A DNA stretch of 64,000 nucleotides, taken from Zea mays. Lineage: Eukaryota; Streptophyta; Magnoliopsida; Poales; Poaceae. The DNA is taken from contig NC_050097.1 of assembly GCF_902167145.1 (NCBI RefSeq), positions 233,201,034-233,265,033 on the forward strand. The letters run 5' to 3'. Below, piece after piece: positions 44,143-55,522 of the stretch. The translations under genes were made by a program, and so were the position numbers. The notes beneath the pieces are model-generated. The model saw only the letters and a program-made list of their open reading frames with translations. It did no database searches and was not told where the DNA came from. Position 1 is the stretch's first letter. Each line of letters starts with the position of its first letter.

Positions 44143-46845
44143 GTGATGTCGGGAGATCACACCAAGAGGGAGATGGACACCGGCGACAAGCCCACTACAA
44201 GCCACGGGAGCACTTCATCGGAAGAGTCCCGCACCAAGAGGAAGGAGAGGAAGAAGGACTCCTCCAAACGGAAGGAGAAAAGATCTTCTTCTTCTCACCA
44301 CAAAGAGAAGAAGGAAAAATCCTCCTCCCACAAGCCGCATCGGAGTGGGGACAAGAAAAAGAGGATGAGGAAAGTGGTCTACTACGAGACCGATACTTCA
44401 TCAACATCGACCTCCGACTCCGACGCGCCGTCCGTAACATCTAAGCGCCAAGAGCGCAAGAAGTTTAGTAAGATCCCCTTACACTATCCTCGTACATCTA
44501 GACCTACTCCATTACTTTCCGTTCCATTAGGCAAACCGCCAACCTTTGATGGCGAAGATTATGCTAGGTGGAGTGATTTAATGAAATTTCATCTAACCTC
44601 ACTCCACAAAAGTATATGGAATGTTGTTGAGTTTGGAGCACAGGTACCATCCGTAGGGGATGAAGACTATGATACGGACGAAGTGGCCCAAATCGAGCAC
44701 TTCAACTCTCAAGCTACAACCATACTCCTCGCCTCTCTAAGCAAGGAGGAATACAACAAGGTGCAAGGGTTGAAGAATGCAAAGGAGATTTGGGACCTAC
44801 TCAAGACCGCGCACGAGGGTGATGAACTCACCAAGATCACCAAGCGGGAAACGATCGAGGGGGAGCTCGGTCGCTTCCGTCTTCGCCAAGGGGAGGAGCC
44901 ACAAGATATGTACAACCGGCTCAAAACCTTGGTGAACCAAGTGCGCAACCTCGGGAGCAAGAAATGGGATGACCACGAGGTGGTTAAGGTTATTTTGAGA
45001 TCACTTATTTTCCTTAACCCTACTCAAGTACAATTAATTCGTGGTAATCCAAGGTATACACTAATGACTCCCGAGGAAGTAATCGGGAATTTTGTGAGCT
45101 TTGAATGTATGATTAAAGGCTCAAAGAAGATCAACGAGCTTGATGATCCCTCCACGTCCGAAGCACAACCGGTGGCATTTAAGGCGACGGAGAAGAAGAA
45201 GGAGGAGTCTACACCGAGTAGACAACCAATTGACGCCTCCAAGCTCAACAATGAGGAGATGGCTTTAATCATCAAAAGCTTTCGCCAAATCCTCAAGCAA
45301 CGGAAGGGGAAGGATTAGAAATCCCGTTCCAAGAAGGTTTGCTACAAGTGTGGTAAGCCCGGTCACTTTATTGCTAAATGTCCATTATCAAGTGACAGTG
45401 ACAGGGATAATGACAAAAAGGGCAAGAGAAGAGAAAAGAAGAGGTACCACAAGAAGAAGGGCGGCGATGCCCACGTGTGCCACGAGTGGAACTCCGACGA
45501 GAGCTCCACCGACTCCTCCTCCGACGACGAGGACGCCGCCAACATCGCCGTCACCAAGGGACTTCTCTTCCCCAACGTCGGCCACAAGTGCCTCATGGCC
45601 AAGGACGGCAAAAGGAAGAAGGTTAAATCTAAATCCTCCACTAAATATGAATCCTCTAGTGATGATAATGCTAGTGATGAGGATAATAATTTGCGTACCC
45701 TTTTTGCCAACCTTAACATGGAACAAAAGGAAAACTTAAATGAATTGATTAGTGCTATTCATGAGAAGGATGATCTCTTGGACTCTCAAGAGGACTTCCT
45801 TATTAAGGAAAACAAAAAGCATGTTAAGGTTAAAAATGCTTATGCTCTACAAGTTGAAAAATGTGAAAAATTGTCTAGTGAGCTAAGCACTTGCCATGAG
45901 ACCATTAACAACCTTAGAAATGAAAATGCTAAATTAATTGCTAAGGTTGATTCTCATGTTTGTAATGCTTCAATTCCCAATCTTAGAAATGATAATGATG
46001 ATTTGCTTGCTAAGATTAAGGAATTGAATGATTCTCTTGCTACCCTTAGAGTAGAAAATGAAAATTTGATTGCTAAGGCTAAAGATTTTGATGTTTGCAA
46101 TACTACTATTTCCGACCTTAGAACTAAGAATGATATGTTGCATGCTAAGGTTGTAGAATTAAAATCTTGCAAACCCTCTACATCTACCGTTGAGCACACT
46201 TCTATTTGTACTAGATGTAGAGATGTTGATATCAATGCTATTCATGATCACATGGCTTTAATTAAACAACAAAATGATCATATAGCATTATTAGATGCTA
46301 AAATTGCCGAGCATAACTTAGAAAATGAAAAGTTTAAATTTGCTAGAAGTATGCTCTATAATGGGAGACGCCCTGGCATCAAGGATGGCATTGGCTTCCA
46401 AAGGGGAGACAATGTCAAACTTAATGCCCCTCCTAAGAACTTGTCTAACTTTGTTAAGGGCAAGGCTCCCATGCCTCAGGATAACGAGGGTTACATTTTG
46501 TACCCTGCCGGCTATCTTGAGAACAAAATTAGGAGAGTTCATTCTAGGAAGTCTCACTCTGGCCCTAACCATGCTTTTATGTATAAGGGTGAGACATCTA
46601 GCTCTAGGCAACCAACCCGTGCTAAGTTGCCTAGAAAGAGAACTCCTAGTGCATCAAATGATCATGGCATTTCATTTAAGACTTTTGATGCATCTTATGT
46701 TTTGACTAACAAATCCGGCAAGGTAGTTGCCAAGTTTGTTGGGGGCAAACACAAGGGCTCCAAGACTTGTGTTTGGGTACCCAAAGTTCTTGTTTCTAAT
46801 GCCAAAGGACCCAAAACCGTTTGGGTACCTAAAGTCAAGAACTAA
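44143..46845 (+). pseudogene. E4 gag with one internal stop
   Basis: Starts at MSGDHTKREMDTGDK with a Lys/Ser-rich N-terminus (residues 1-110), then the copia gag core (PPTFDGEDYARWSDLMKFHL, KEIWDLLKTAHEGDEL, QDMYNRLKTLVNQVRNL). A TAG at 45316-45318 interrupts the frame after QRKGKD. In the same phase follow the knuckle CYKCGKPGHFIAKC, a His/Cys segment (HVCHEWNSDESS), a long coiled coil (KCEKLSSELSTCHETINNL and onward) and a basic tail ending WVPKVKN at 46845. The whole is about 900 codons, long for copia but normal for Sireviruses. Pol starts 14 bases later in the +1 phase. Confidence 0.88.
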
Positions 46846-46858
46846 AATTGTTTTGTAG

Positions 46859-49800
46859 GTTTATGCATCCGGGGGCTCAAGTTGGATACTCGACAGCGGG
46901 TGCACAAACCACATGACAGGGGAGAAGAAGATGTTCTCCTCATATGAGAAAAACCAAGATCCCCAACGAGCTATCACATTCGGGGATGGAAATCAAGGTT
47001 TGGTCAAAGGATTGGGTAAAATTGCTATATCACCTGACCATACTATTTCCAATGTTTTTCTTGTAGATTCTTTAGATTAAAATTTGCTTTCTGTATCTCA
47101 ATTATGTCAAATGGGCTACAACTGTCTCTTTACTGATGTAGGTGTCACTGTCTTTAGAAGAAGTGATGATTCAATAGCATTTAAGGGTGTGTTAGAGGGT
47201 CAGCTATACTTGGTAGATTTTGATAGAGCTGAACTCGACACATGCTTAATTGCTAAGACTAACATGGGTTGGCTCTGGCATCGCCGACTAGCCCACGTTG
47301 GGATGAAGAATCTTCATAAGCTTCTAAAGGGAGAGCACATTTTAGGACTAACAAATGTTCATTTTGAGAAAGACAGGATTTGTAGCGCATGCCAAGCAGG
47401 AAAGCAAGTTGGGTCTCATCATCCACACAAGAACATCATGACAAGTGACAGGCCACTGGAGCTCCTTCACATGGATTTATTCGGTCCGATCGCTTACATA
47501 AGCATCGGCGGGAGTAAGTACTGTCTAGTTATTATGGATGATTATTCTCGCTTCACTTGGGTGTTCTTTTTGCAGGAAAAATCCCATACCCAAGAGACCT
47601 TAAAGGGATTCTTGAGACGGGCTCAAAATGAGTTTGGCTTAAGGATCAAGAAAATTAGAAGCGACAACGGAACGGAGTTCAAGAACTCACAAATAGAAGG
47701 CTTCCTTGAGGAGGAGGGCATCAAGCATGAGTTCTCTTCTCCCTACACTCCACAACAAAATGGTGTAGTGGAGAGGAAAAATAGAACTCTATTGGACATG
47801 GCAAGAACCATGCTTGATGAATACAAGACACCAGATCGGTTTTGGGCCGAGGTGGTCAACACCGCTTGCTACGCCATCAACCGGTTATATCTACACCGAA
47901 TCCTCAAGAAGACATCATACGAACTCCTCACCGGTAAAAAGCCCAATATTTCATATTTTAGAGTTTTTGGTAGCAAATGCTTTATTCTTGTTAAAAGAGG
48001 TAGAAAATCTAAATTTGCTCCTAAAACTGTAGAAGGCTTTTTACTAGGATATGATTCAAACACAAGGGCATATAGAGTCTTTAACAAGTCCTCAGGACTA
48101 GTTGAAGTTTCTTGTGACGTTGTGTTTGATGAGACTAACGGCTCTCAAGTAGAGCAAGTTGATCTTGATGAGATAGGTGAAGAACAGGCTCCGTGCATCG
48201 CGCTAAGGAACATGTCCATTAGGGATGTGTGCCCTAAGGAATCCGAAGAGCCTCCAAATGCACAAGATCAACCATCCTCCTCCAAGCAAGCATCTCCACC
48301 AACCCAAAATGAGGACGAGGCTCAAGTTGATAAAGGAGAAGAACACAATGATGAGCCACCTCAAGATGACGGCAATGATCAAGGGGGAGATGCAAATGAT
48401 GAAGACAAGGAGAATGAAGAACCAAAGCCGCCACACCCAAGAGTCCACCAAGCAATCCAACGAGATCACCCCATCGACACCATCCTCGGCGACATTCATA
48501 AGGGGGTAACCACTCGATCTCGTGTTGCACATTTTTGTGAGCATTACTCTTTTGTCTCCTCTATTGAGCCACACAGGGTAGAGGAAGCACTCCAAGATTC
48601 GGATTGGGTGATGGCGATGCAAGAGGAGCTCAACAATTTCACGAGGAACGAGGTATGGCATTTAGTTCCACGTCCTAACCAAAATGTTGTAGGAACCAAG
48701 TGGGTCTTCCGCAACAAGCAAGACGAGCATGGTGTGGTGACAAGGAACAAAGCTCGACTCGTGGCCAAGGGGTATTCACAAGTCGAAGGTTTGGATTTTG
48801 GTGAAACCTATGCACCCGTAGCTAGGCTTGAGTCAATTCGTATATTATTAGCCTATGCTACTTACCATGGGTTCAAGCTTTATCAAATGGACGTGAAGAG
48901 TGCCTTCCTCAATGGACCAATCAAGGAAGAGGTCTATGTTGAGCAACCTCCCGGCTTTGAAGATAGTGAGTATCCTAACCATGTCTATAGGCTCTCTAAG
49001 GCGCTTTATGGGCTCAAGCAAGCCCCAAGAGCATGGTATGAATGCCTTAGAGATTTCCTTATTGCTAATGGCTTCAAAGTCGGCATGGCCGATCCTACTT
49101 TATTCACTAAAACTCTTGACAATGATTTGTTCGTATGCCAAATTTATGTTGATGATATTATATTTGGGTCTACTAACGAATCTACATGTGAAGAATTTAG
49201 TAGGATCATGACAAAGAAATTCGAGATGTCTATGATGGGGGAGTTGAAGTATTTCTTAGGATTTCAAGTGAAGCAACTCCAAGAGGGCACCTTCATTAGT
49301 CAAATGAAGTACACTCAAGACATTTTAACAAAGTTTGGAATGAAGGATGCCAAGCCCATCAAGACACCCATGGGAACCAATGGGCATCTCGACCTCGACA
49401 CGGGAGGTAAGTCCATGGATCAAAAGGTATACCGGTCGATGATTGGTTCATTGCTTTATTTATGTGCATCTCGACCGGACATTATGCTTTCCGTTTGCAT
49501 GTGTGCAAGATTCCAATCCGACCCTAAGGAATCCCACCTTACGACCGTAAAACGGATCTTGAGATATTTGGCTTATACTCCTAAGTTTGGGCTTTGGTAC
49601 CCTCGGGGATCCACATTTGATTTGATTGGTTATTCGGATGCCGATTGGGAGGGGTGTAAGATAAATAGAAAGAGCACATCGGGGACTTGCCAGTTCTTGG
49701 GAAGATCCTTGGTGTCTTGGGCTTGAAAGAAGCAAAATTCGGTCGCTCTTTCTACCGCCGAAGCCGAGTACATTGTCGCCGGCCATTGTTGCACGCAATT

Positions 49801-50101
49801 GCTTTGGATGAGGAAAACCCTGCGGGACTATGGTTACAAATTAACCAAAGTTCCTCTTCTATGTGATAATGAGAGTGCAATCCGCATGGCGGATAATCCC
49901 GTTGAGCATAGCCGCACTAAACACATAGCCATTCGGTATCATTTTCTTAGGGATCACCAACAAAAGGGGGATATCGAGATTTCATACATTAACACTAAAG
50001 ATCAATTAGCCGATATATTTACCAAGCCATTTGATGAACAATCTTTTACCAAACTTAGGCATGAGCTCAATATTCTTGATTCTAGAAATTTCTTTTGCTA
50101 G
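46859..50101 (+). pseudogene. E4 Pol with two internal stops
   Basis: Protease SSWILDSGCTNHMTG at about 46872. TAA at 47078-47080 before NLLSVSQLC, where E5 has Phe. Integrase HRRLAHVGM ... [54 protein letters not shown]-type [12 protein letters not shown] at about 49144. RNase [26 protein letters not shown], end ADIFTKPFDEQSF. A TGA at 49724-49726 follows SLVSWA, where E5 has SWTSKK. All catalytic motifs are preserved. Both stops look like transversions, unlike the CHG-type stops of the gypsy elements. Confidence 0.9.
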
Positions 50102-50912
50102 GCTTGCACACATAGCTCATAAATATACCTTTGATCATGTCTCTTTTATATGCTATGACTAATGTGTTTTCAAGTGTATTTCAAACCAAGTCATAGGTAT
50201 ATTGAAAGGGAATTGGAGTTTTCGGCGAAGGCAAGGCTTCCACTCCACTCTACTACTCATTCTTCGTCGTCACTCCGCATCATTTCTTCGTCTTTGGTAT
50301 AATCTTCACTCATATGTTTTATTTGCCAAAGGGGAGAAAGTAGTTAGGGAAGGGCTCTAATGCTTCCGTTTTTGGCGATTCATGCCAAAGGGGGAGAAAG
50401 TATGAGCCCAAAGCAAAAGGACCGCACCACCACCCTAATTTTAAAAATTAATGATTTTCAATTGGTAAATTTCAAATTGGTATCTCTTTGTGTTTTAAAG
50501 GGGGAGAAAGTAGTATTTTCAAAATTGATATCTTAAAACCCTCTTGAACACTAAGAGGAGAATTTATTTGAGGGGGAGTTTTGTTTCTAGTCAAAGGAAA
50601 AAGCATTTGAAACAAGGGGAGAAAATTTCAAACTTGAAAATGCTTTGCAAAAATCTTATTCATCTATCTTTGACTATGTTGCAAAAGGACTTTGAAAAGG
50701 ATTTACAAAAGATTTTGCAAAAACAAAACATGTGGTGCAAGCGCGGTCCAAAATATTAAAAGTAAAGAAACAATCCATGCACATCTAGTAAGTAACATTT
50801 ATTGGCTCAATTCCAAGCAACCTTTGCACTTACATTATGCAAACTAGTTCATTTATGCACTTTTATATTTGCTTTGGTTTGTGTTGGCATCAATCACCAA
50901 AAAGGGGGAGAT
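50102..50912 (+). other. E4 3' noncoding region with repeated polypurine tracts
   Basis: Purine runs of the form AAAGGGGGAGAAAGTA occur near 50330, 50388 and 50499, with shorter ones near 50571 and 50618, and the final AAAAAGGGGGAGATTG at the LTR (50899-50914). No gene. Repeated tracts are known for Sireviruses. Confidence 0.85.
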
Positions 50913-52224
50913 TGAAAGGGAATTAGGCTTACACCTAGTCCCAAATTAATTTTAGTGGTTGAATTGCCCAACACAAATATTTGGACTAACTAGTTTGCTC
51001 TAGTGTATAAGTTATACAGGTGCCAAAGATTCACACTTAGCCAATAAAAAGACCAAGTATTGGGTTCAACAAAAGAGCAAAGGGACAACCAAAGGCACCT
51101 CTGGTCTGGCGCACCGGACTGTCCGGTGTGCCACCGGACATGTCCGGTGTGCCAGAGGCACTTCGAGCCAAACTCTTTACTCTCGGGAAATTCGAGAGGC
51201 AACTCCGCTATAATTCACCGGACTGTCCGGTGTACACCGGACATGTCCGGTGCTCCAAGGAAGAGCGGCCTCAGGAAACTCGCCAGCCTCGGGAATTCAT
51301 TTCAGCTGCTCCGCTATAATTCACCGGACTGTCCGGTGTACATCGGACTGTCCGGTGTAACTGCGGGGCAACAGCTACTTCTGGCACCAACGGCTACCTG
51401 CGACGCATTAAATGCGCGCCAGCGCGCGCAGGGGTCAGGCACGCCCATACTGGCGCACCGGACAATCTACAGTACATGTCCGGTGCGCCACCGGACATCC
51501 AGGCGGGCCCAGAAGTCAGAGCTCCAACGGTCGGAACCCAACGGCTTTGGTGACTTGGCTGGCGCATCAGACTGTCCGGTGTGCACCGGACTGTCCGGTG
51601 CACCATACGACAGCCAGCCTGCACCAAACGGCTAGTTTGGTGGTTGGGGCTATAAATACCCCCAACCACCCCACATTCAAGTCATCCAAGTTTTCCACTT
51701 TTCAACTACTTACAAGAGCTCTAGCATTCAATTCTAGACACACCAAAGAGATCAAATCCTCTCCAAATTCCACACAACGCCCTAGTGATTAGAGAGAGAG
51801 ATTTGCTTGTGTTCTTTCGAGCTCTTGCGCTTGGATTGCTTTCTTCTTTCTTTGATTCTTCATTGCGATCAAACTCACTTGTAATTGAGGCAAGAGACAC
51901 CAATTTTGTGGTGATCCTTGTGGGAACTTTGTGTTCCAAGTGATTGAGAAGAGAAAGCTCACTCGGTCCGAGGGACCGTTTGAGAGAGGGTAAGGGTTGA
52001 AAGAGACCCGGTCTTTGTGGCCTCCTCAACGGGGAGTAGGTTTGAGAGAACCGAACCTCGGTAAAACAAATCCGCGTGTCTCACTTCACTATTCGCTTGC
52101 GATTTGTTTTGCACCCTCTCTCGCGGACTCTATTATATTTCTAACGCTAACCCGGCTTGTAGTTGTGATTATTTTTGAAGAATTTCAGTTTCGCCCTATT
52201 CACCCCCCCTCTAGGCGACTTTCA
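50913..52224 (+). repeat. E4 3' LTR (1312 bp)
   Basis: Same ends as the 5' copy, with one additional palindrome unit near 51580. Followed by CTATG. Confidence 0.95.
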
Positions 52225-52229
52225 CTATG

Positions 52230-53352
52230 TGTGACAGTTGTTAGAGGATCAAAGCAGAACATCAGAGACCTGCAGGTTTGTTGCAACCGTTGCAGATTCC
52301 TCAGTGGAAATGGGATGAGATCGGAATGGACTTTATAGTCGGTTTGCCCCGCACTCGTACTGGTTATGACTTTATCTGGGTAGTAGTGGACCGTTTGACA
52401 AAGGCGACCCATTTCGTACCAGTCAAGACCACCTACAACAGTGTAGTGTTGGCCGAACTATACGTGGCTCGGATTGTGTGCTTGCATGGCGTTCCGAAGA
52501 AGATAGTATCGAACAAAGGCACCCAGTTCACCTCCCATTTTTTGCAGCAGTTGCACGAAGCTTTGGGCACGCATTTGAAGTTCAGCTCAGCTTATCACCC
52601 GCAGACAGATGGCCAGACAGAGAGAATAAATCAGATTCTAGAGGACGTGTTGAGGGCTTGTGCTTTGCAAGACAAGATAGGTTGGGAGAAGAGATTACCA
52701 TATGCAGAATTCTCTTACAACAACAGCTACCAAGCCAGTCTGAAGATGTCACCGTTTGAAGCGCTTTATGGGAGGAATTGTAGAACACCATTGCATTGGG
52801 ATCAACCTGATGAAAGACAGGTGTTCAGACCAGATATTTTGCTTGAAGCCGAAGAGAACATCAGAATGGCCCGGGAGAATTTGAAGCTATGCTGACACCA
52901 GAAGAAGAGAACTCAGTTTTGAAGTGGGAGATTATGTCTACTTAAAGGTGTCACCCATCAGAGGAACCAAAAGGTTTGGAGTCAAAGGCAATCTAGCACC
53001 TCGTTATATTGGACCGTATCAGATTCAAGCCAGACGTGGAGAAGTGGCTTATCAACTCAGCTTACCGGAGAATCTATCAGCTGTGCACGATGTGTTCCAC
53101 GTGTCACAGTTGAGGAAATGCTTGAGAGTACCAGAAGAGCAGTTGCCAGCAGAGGATCTAGAAGTTCAAGAAGATCTGACTTATATTGAGAAGCCAACTC
53201 AAATTCTGCAGACAGCACATCGGGTCACTCGAAGAAGTACCATCAAGATGTGCAAAGTCAAATGGGGTCATCACTCAGAAGAAGAAGCAAACTGGGAAAT
53301 AGAAGATGAATTGAAAGCCAAATACCCTGAGCTCTTTTCTAGCCAGCCCTGA
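52230..53352 (+). pseudogene. E1 integrase core and chromodomain-like C-terminus
   Basis: Begins with the CxxC of the zinc finger (CDSC), followed by a TAG at 52242 and RIKAEHQRPAGLLQPL. Core: WDEIGMDFIVGLPRT (first Asp), IVSNKGTQFTSHF (second catalytic Asp replaced by Asn), TDGQTERINQILEDVLRA (Glu). After a TGA and frame change near 52895 the C-terminal part continues as FGVKGNLAPRYIGPYQIQ, HDVFHVSQLRKCL and a chromodomain-like tail (CKVKWGHHSEEEANWEIEDE, KYPELF). Chromodomain integrases are linked to targeting of heterochromatin. Inactive here. Confidence 0.88.
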
Positions 53353-53369
53353 ATCTCGAGGGCGAGATT

Positions 53370-53388
53370 CTTTTAAGGGGGATAGGTC
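53370..53388 (+). other. E1 polypurine tract
   Basis: TTTTAAGGGGGATAGGTC precedes the LTR; CTCGAGGGCGAGATTC lies just upstream as in E6. Confidence 0.85.
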
Positions 53389-55522
53389 TGTAACACCCTG
53401 ATTTTGGGCGTATAAAATTTCTTTCTAATTATCACCCAAAATCAGGTGTTACACTTCCTTTTCTCACTCTAGGTTTTCCCTCTCCCTAGATTCTTTCTCC
53501 CTTTTTCCCTTTTGATTAGAAATAGATTAAACTAGTGGAGGTTAATTATTTATTTTTGCCAAAACCTTTTGAGTCATGACATGTTGCATCATGCTGAGCT
53601 TAAAATATTCTTTGAATTGTTGCACATGTTTGAAATTATTTGAATTTGAAACCTAGTTTGAATTTGGATTTGAAAACCCTATGGAAAAAGAAAATAGAAA
53701 AGGAATTAGAAAATCCAGAGAAAAATAAAAAGAGAAAGCAGCCCAGCCGGCCCAGCTAAGCCAACCCAGGCCGCGCGCTCGCGCGTCTGCCGCCCCTGAC
53801 AGGCGGACCCCGCCTGTCAGCGGCAGTTCTCCCTCGCGTGCGCCCTCTCTCTCTTGCTCGCTGCCCAGTGGGGCCGATCTGCCGACGCCAGTTACTTCAC
53901 CTGCTCGCTCGTCTCTCTCTCTCTGTCTCACGGGCCCGGTCCGCCAGTCATCGAGCCATTGCCCCGAGCGTCCCTCATTTCTCTCTCTGCGCCGTGGGCC
54001 AGCCCTGTCAGCTCCGCCCTCTCCGCGCGTCGTCGTGGACGGGCGCTTGCGCACTCGCGCACGTCACCGGGTTTCTCGGCCACGATGCCCACCCTCGCGT
54101 CCAGCTCCCTTCTTAGAGCCCCGCCTATGCCCCGCGCACACCCCTCACCTTCGCGCAGCTTCACCCTCTCTCACGCTCTACCCTCTCCGCCAGCCGCCGC
54201 CGGAGACCCACGCCAGCGTCCCCTGCCATCCAGCTCGCCGGAGTCCATGCCAAGCCTCCCCGAGCTCCGCCCCGAGGTGAGACACCCGTCCTCGTGCCCT
54301 ATTTCCCTTATTGCGCCCTGTGTTCGTCCAATTTCGCCTTCGCCAGTGCTCGGCCGCGGCAGTCCGCCGTGCTCGCACGGTGGCCGGCTGATTTAGCCTG
54401 GTCTAGTTCACCGAAGTAGTTCTCTATGTCACCCCTGCCTCTGCTAAAGTTAGCCAAGGCCGTAGCGTGCCCCTTCCCTGTGGTCGGAATGGTTCACCGG
54501 AGTTTCTCCGGCCCGCCTGAGACCTCCTCACCGCCGCTCTCCCCTATCTGCCCGTGGCGCCCTCTTCCCCTCTGCCCAACTCCAGCGACCTCGAATCCAC
54601 CCTAGCTCGCGCCTACCTCCACTCCGGCGACCTCACCGCCGCGGAGAGGAGCGGTGTCGCCCGCAGCCGTCTGTTTCCCCGGTCTGATTTTCCCCGTCCG
54701 ATCTTGATCGCACGGTCCGGACCGTGGGATACCGCTTCACGCACGTGCGCCTGACGCTCTAGCCCGCCTGTCAGTGCCACTCGCAGCCGCTCATCCTGGT
54801 CTAATTTTCCCTCCATCCGATCTTGATCGAATGGCTCGGACCCCCTCGGACCCGCTCGGACCCCCTTTGACCCCCCATCGGACCCCTGTAGCTGTCTGTT
54901 TGCCTCTGGCGCTGGGACCGCTCGGTCAGCGCGCTCTCCCCCTCTATCGCTGACACGCCCTGGCCCGCTTGTCAGTGCTCGCCACCCCCGCGCGCGCGCC
55001 CTCGGCCGTAGATCTAATCTCGGCCGTTGGTTTTAGATCTAACGGTTAGATTCACTCGATACCCCTTCACACGGTAGTTTTATTAAAGAGACCCTCGGTT
55101 TACTAGAAATCAACCTACCGTCCCTGGTTTTCACGCGCAGACCCCTGTATTCTTGCATATTGAACTCTGGACTTTTAAATATTCACAGATTTAGCCCTAA
55201 TTGCATATTTCAAACTTCAAAACTTGTTTATTTCATAACTTTTGCATATGAACTCCAAATTTAGTGATTCAAATTGCAAAATGTTCATAGAATTATTCTG
55301 TGTTTAAATAAAATGGCTTCATTCACTGTCTGCACATTCTAATTTTTTATAATTAAGTATGAAATAATGTAGATGTAGTTCTATTCATTTAATAAAACAA
55401 TTAAAAGGAGAACCTTAGAGATTTAATCATGTTTAATCTTGTAAGATTAATAATGTGTATTACCTGAATTTATCCCTATTCTAATTTATAGGTCACAATA
55501 AAATGAATCGAACTATGATTAT
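53389..55522 (+). repeat. E1 3' LTR, left part
   Basis: Starts TGTAACACCCTGATTTTGGG, with a matching inverted copy CCCAAAATCAGGTGTTACA at 53435-53453. GC-rich, pyrimidine-rich DNA (53760-54970) with a possible splice donor GAGGTGAGA at 54275-54282, then AT-rich DNA. It does not end in CA before E7 starts at 55523, so the LTR is probably interrupted rather than complete. Frames in it (for example 53854-54396) are not credible genes. Confidence 0.75.

Larger units (their letters stand above)
42807..52224 (+). mobile_element. E4: Sirevirus-type Ty1/copia retrotransposon (Opie/Ji-like)
   Basis: LTRs 42807-44097 and 50913-52224, primer site, gag, pol and multiple polypurine tracts; target duplication CTATG at 42802-42806 and 52225-52229. 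About 28 differences between LTRs by eye (about 2%) plus an 18-bp palindrome-unit difference. Coding sequence is nearly complete, with only three obvious nonsense codons. There is no extra frame between pol and the 3' LTR. The family name is from memory of LTR and gag character, so treat it as tentative. Confidence 0.93.
21575..55522 (+). mobile_element. E1: Del/Tekay-like gypsy backbone element, in pieces
   Basis: E1 is visible as four separated segments (21575-23616, 42675-42806, 52230-53388, 53389-55522) interrupted by E3 and E4, with E2 cutting off its 5' part and E7 cutting its 3' LTR. Removing E3 and E4 together with one copy of each target duplication (GAACT, CTATG) makes the protein similarity continuous. 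It has the gypsy order PR-RT-RNase H-integrase and a chromodomain-like C-terminus. It has several stops and frameshifts and is the oldest layer. Confidence 0.85.

Noticed and set aside
53854..54396. 180-codon Ser/Pro-rich frame in the E1 LTR
   Set aside because: Low-complexity composition of a GC- and pyrimidine-rich LTR promoter/leader region; no start context or domain.
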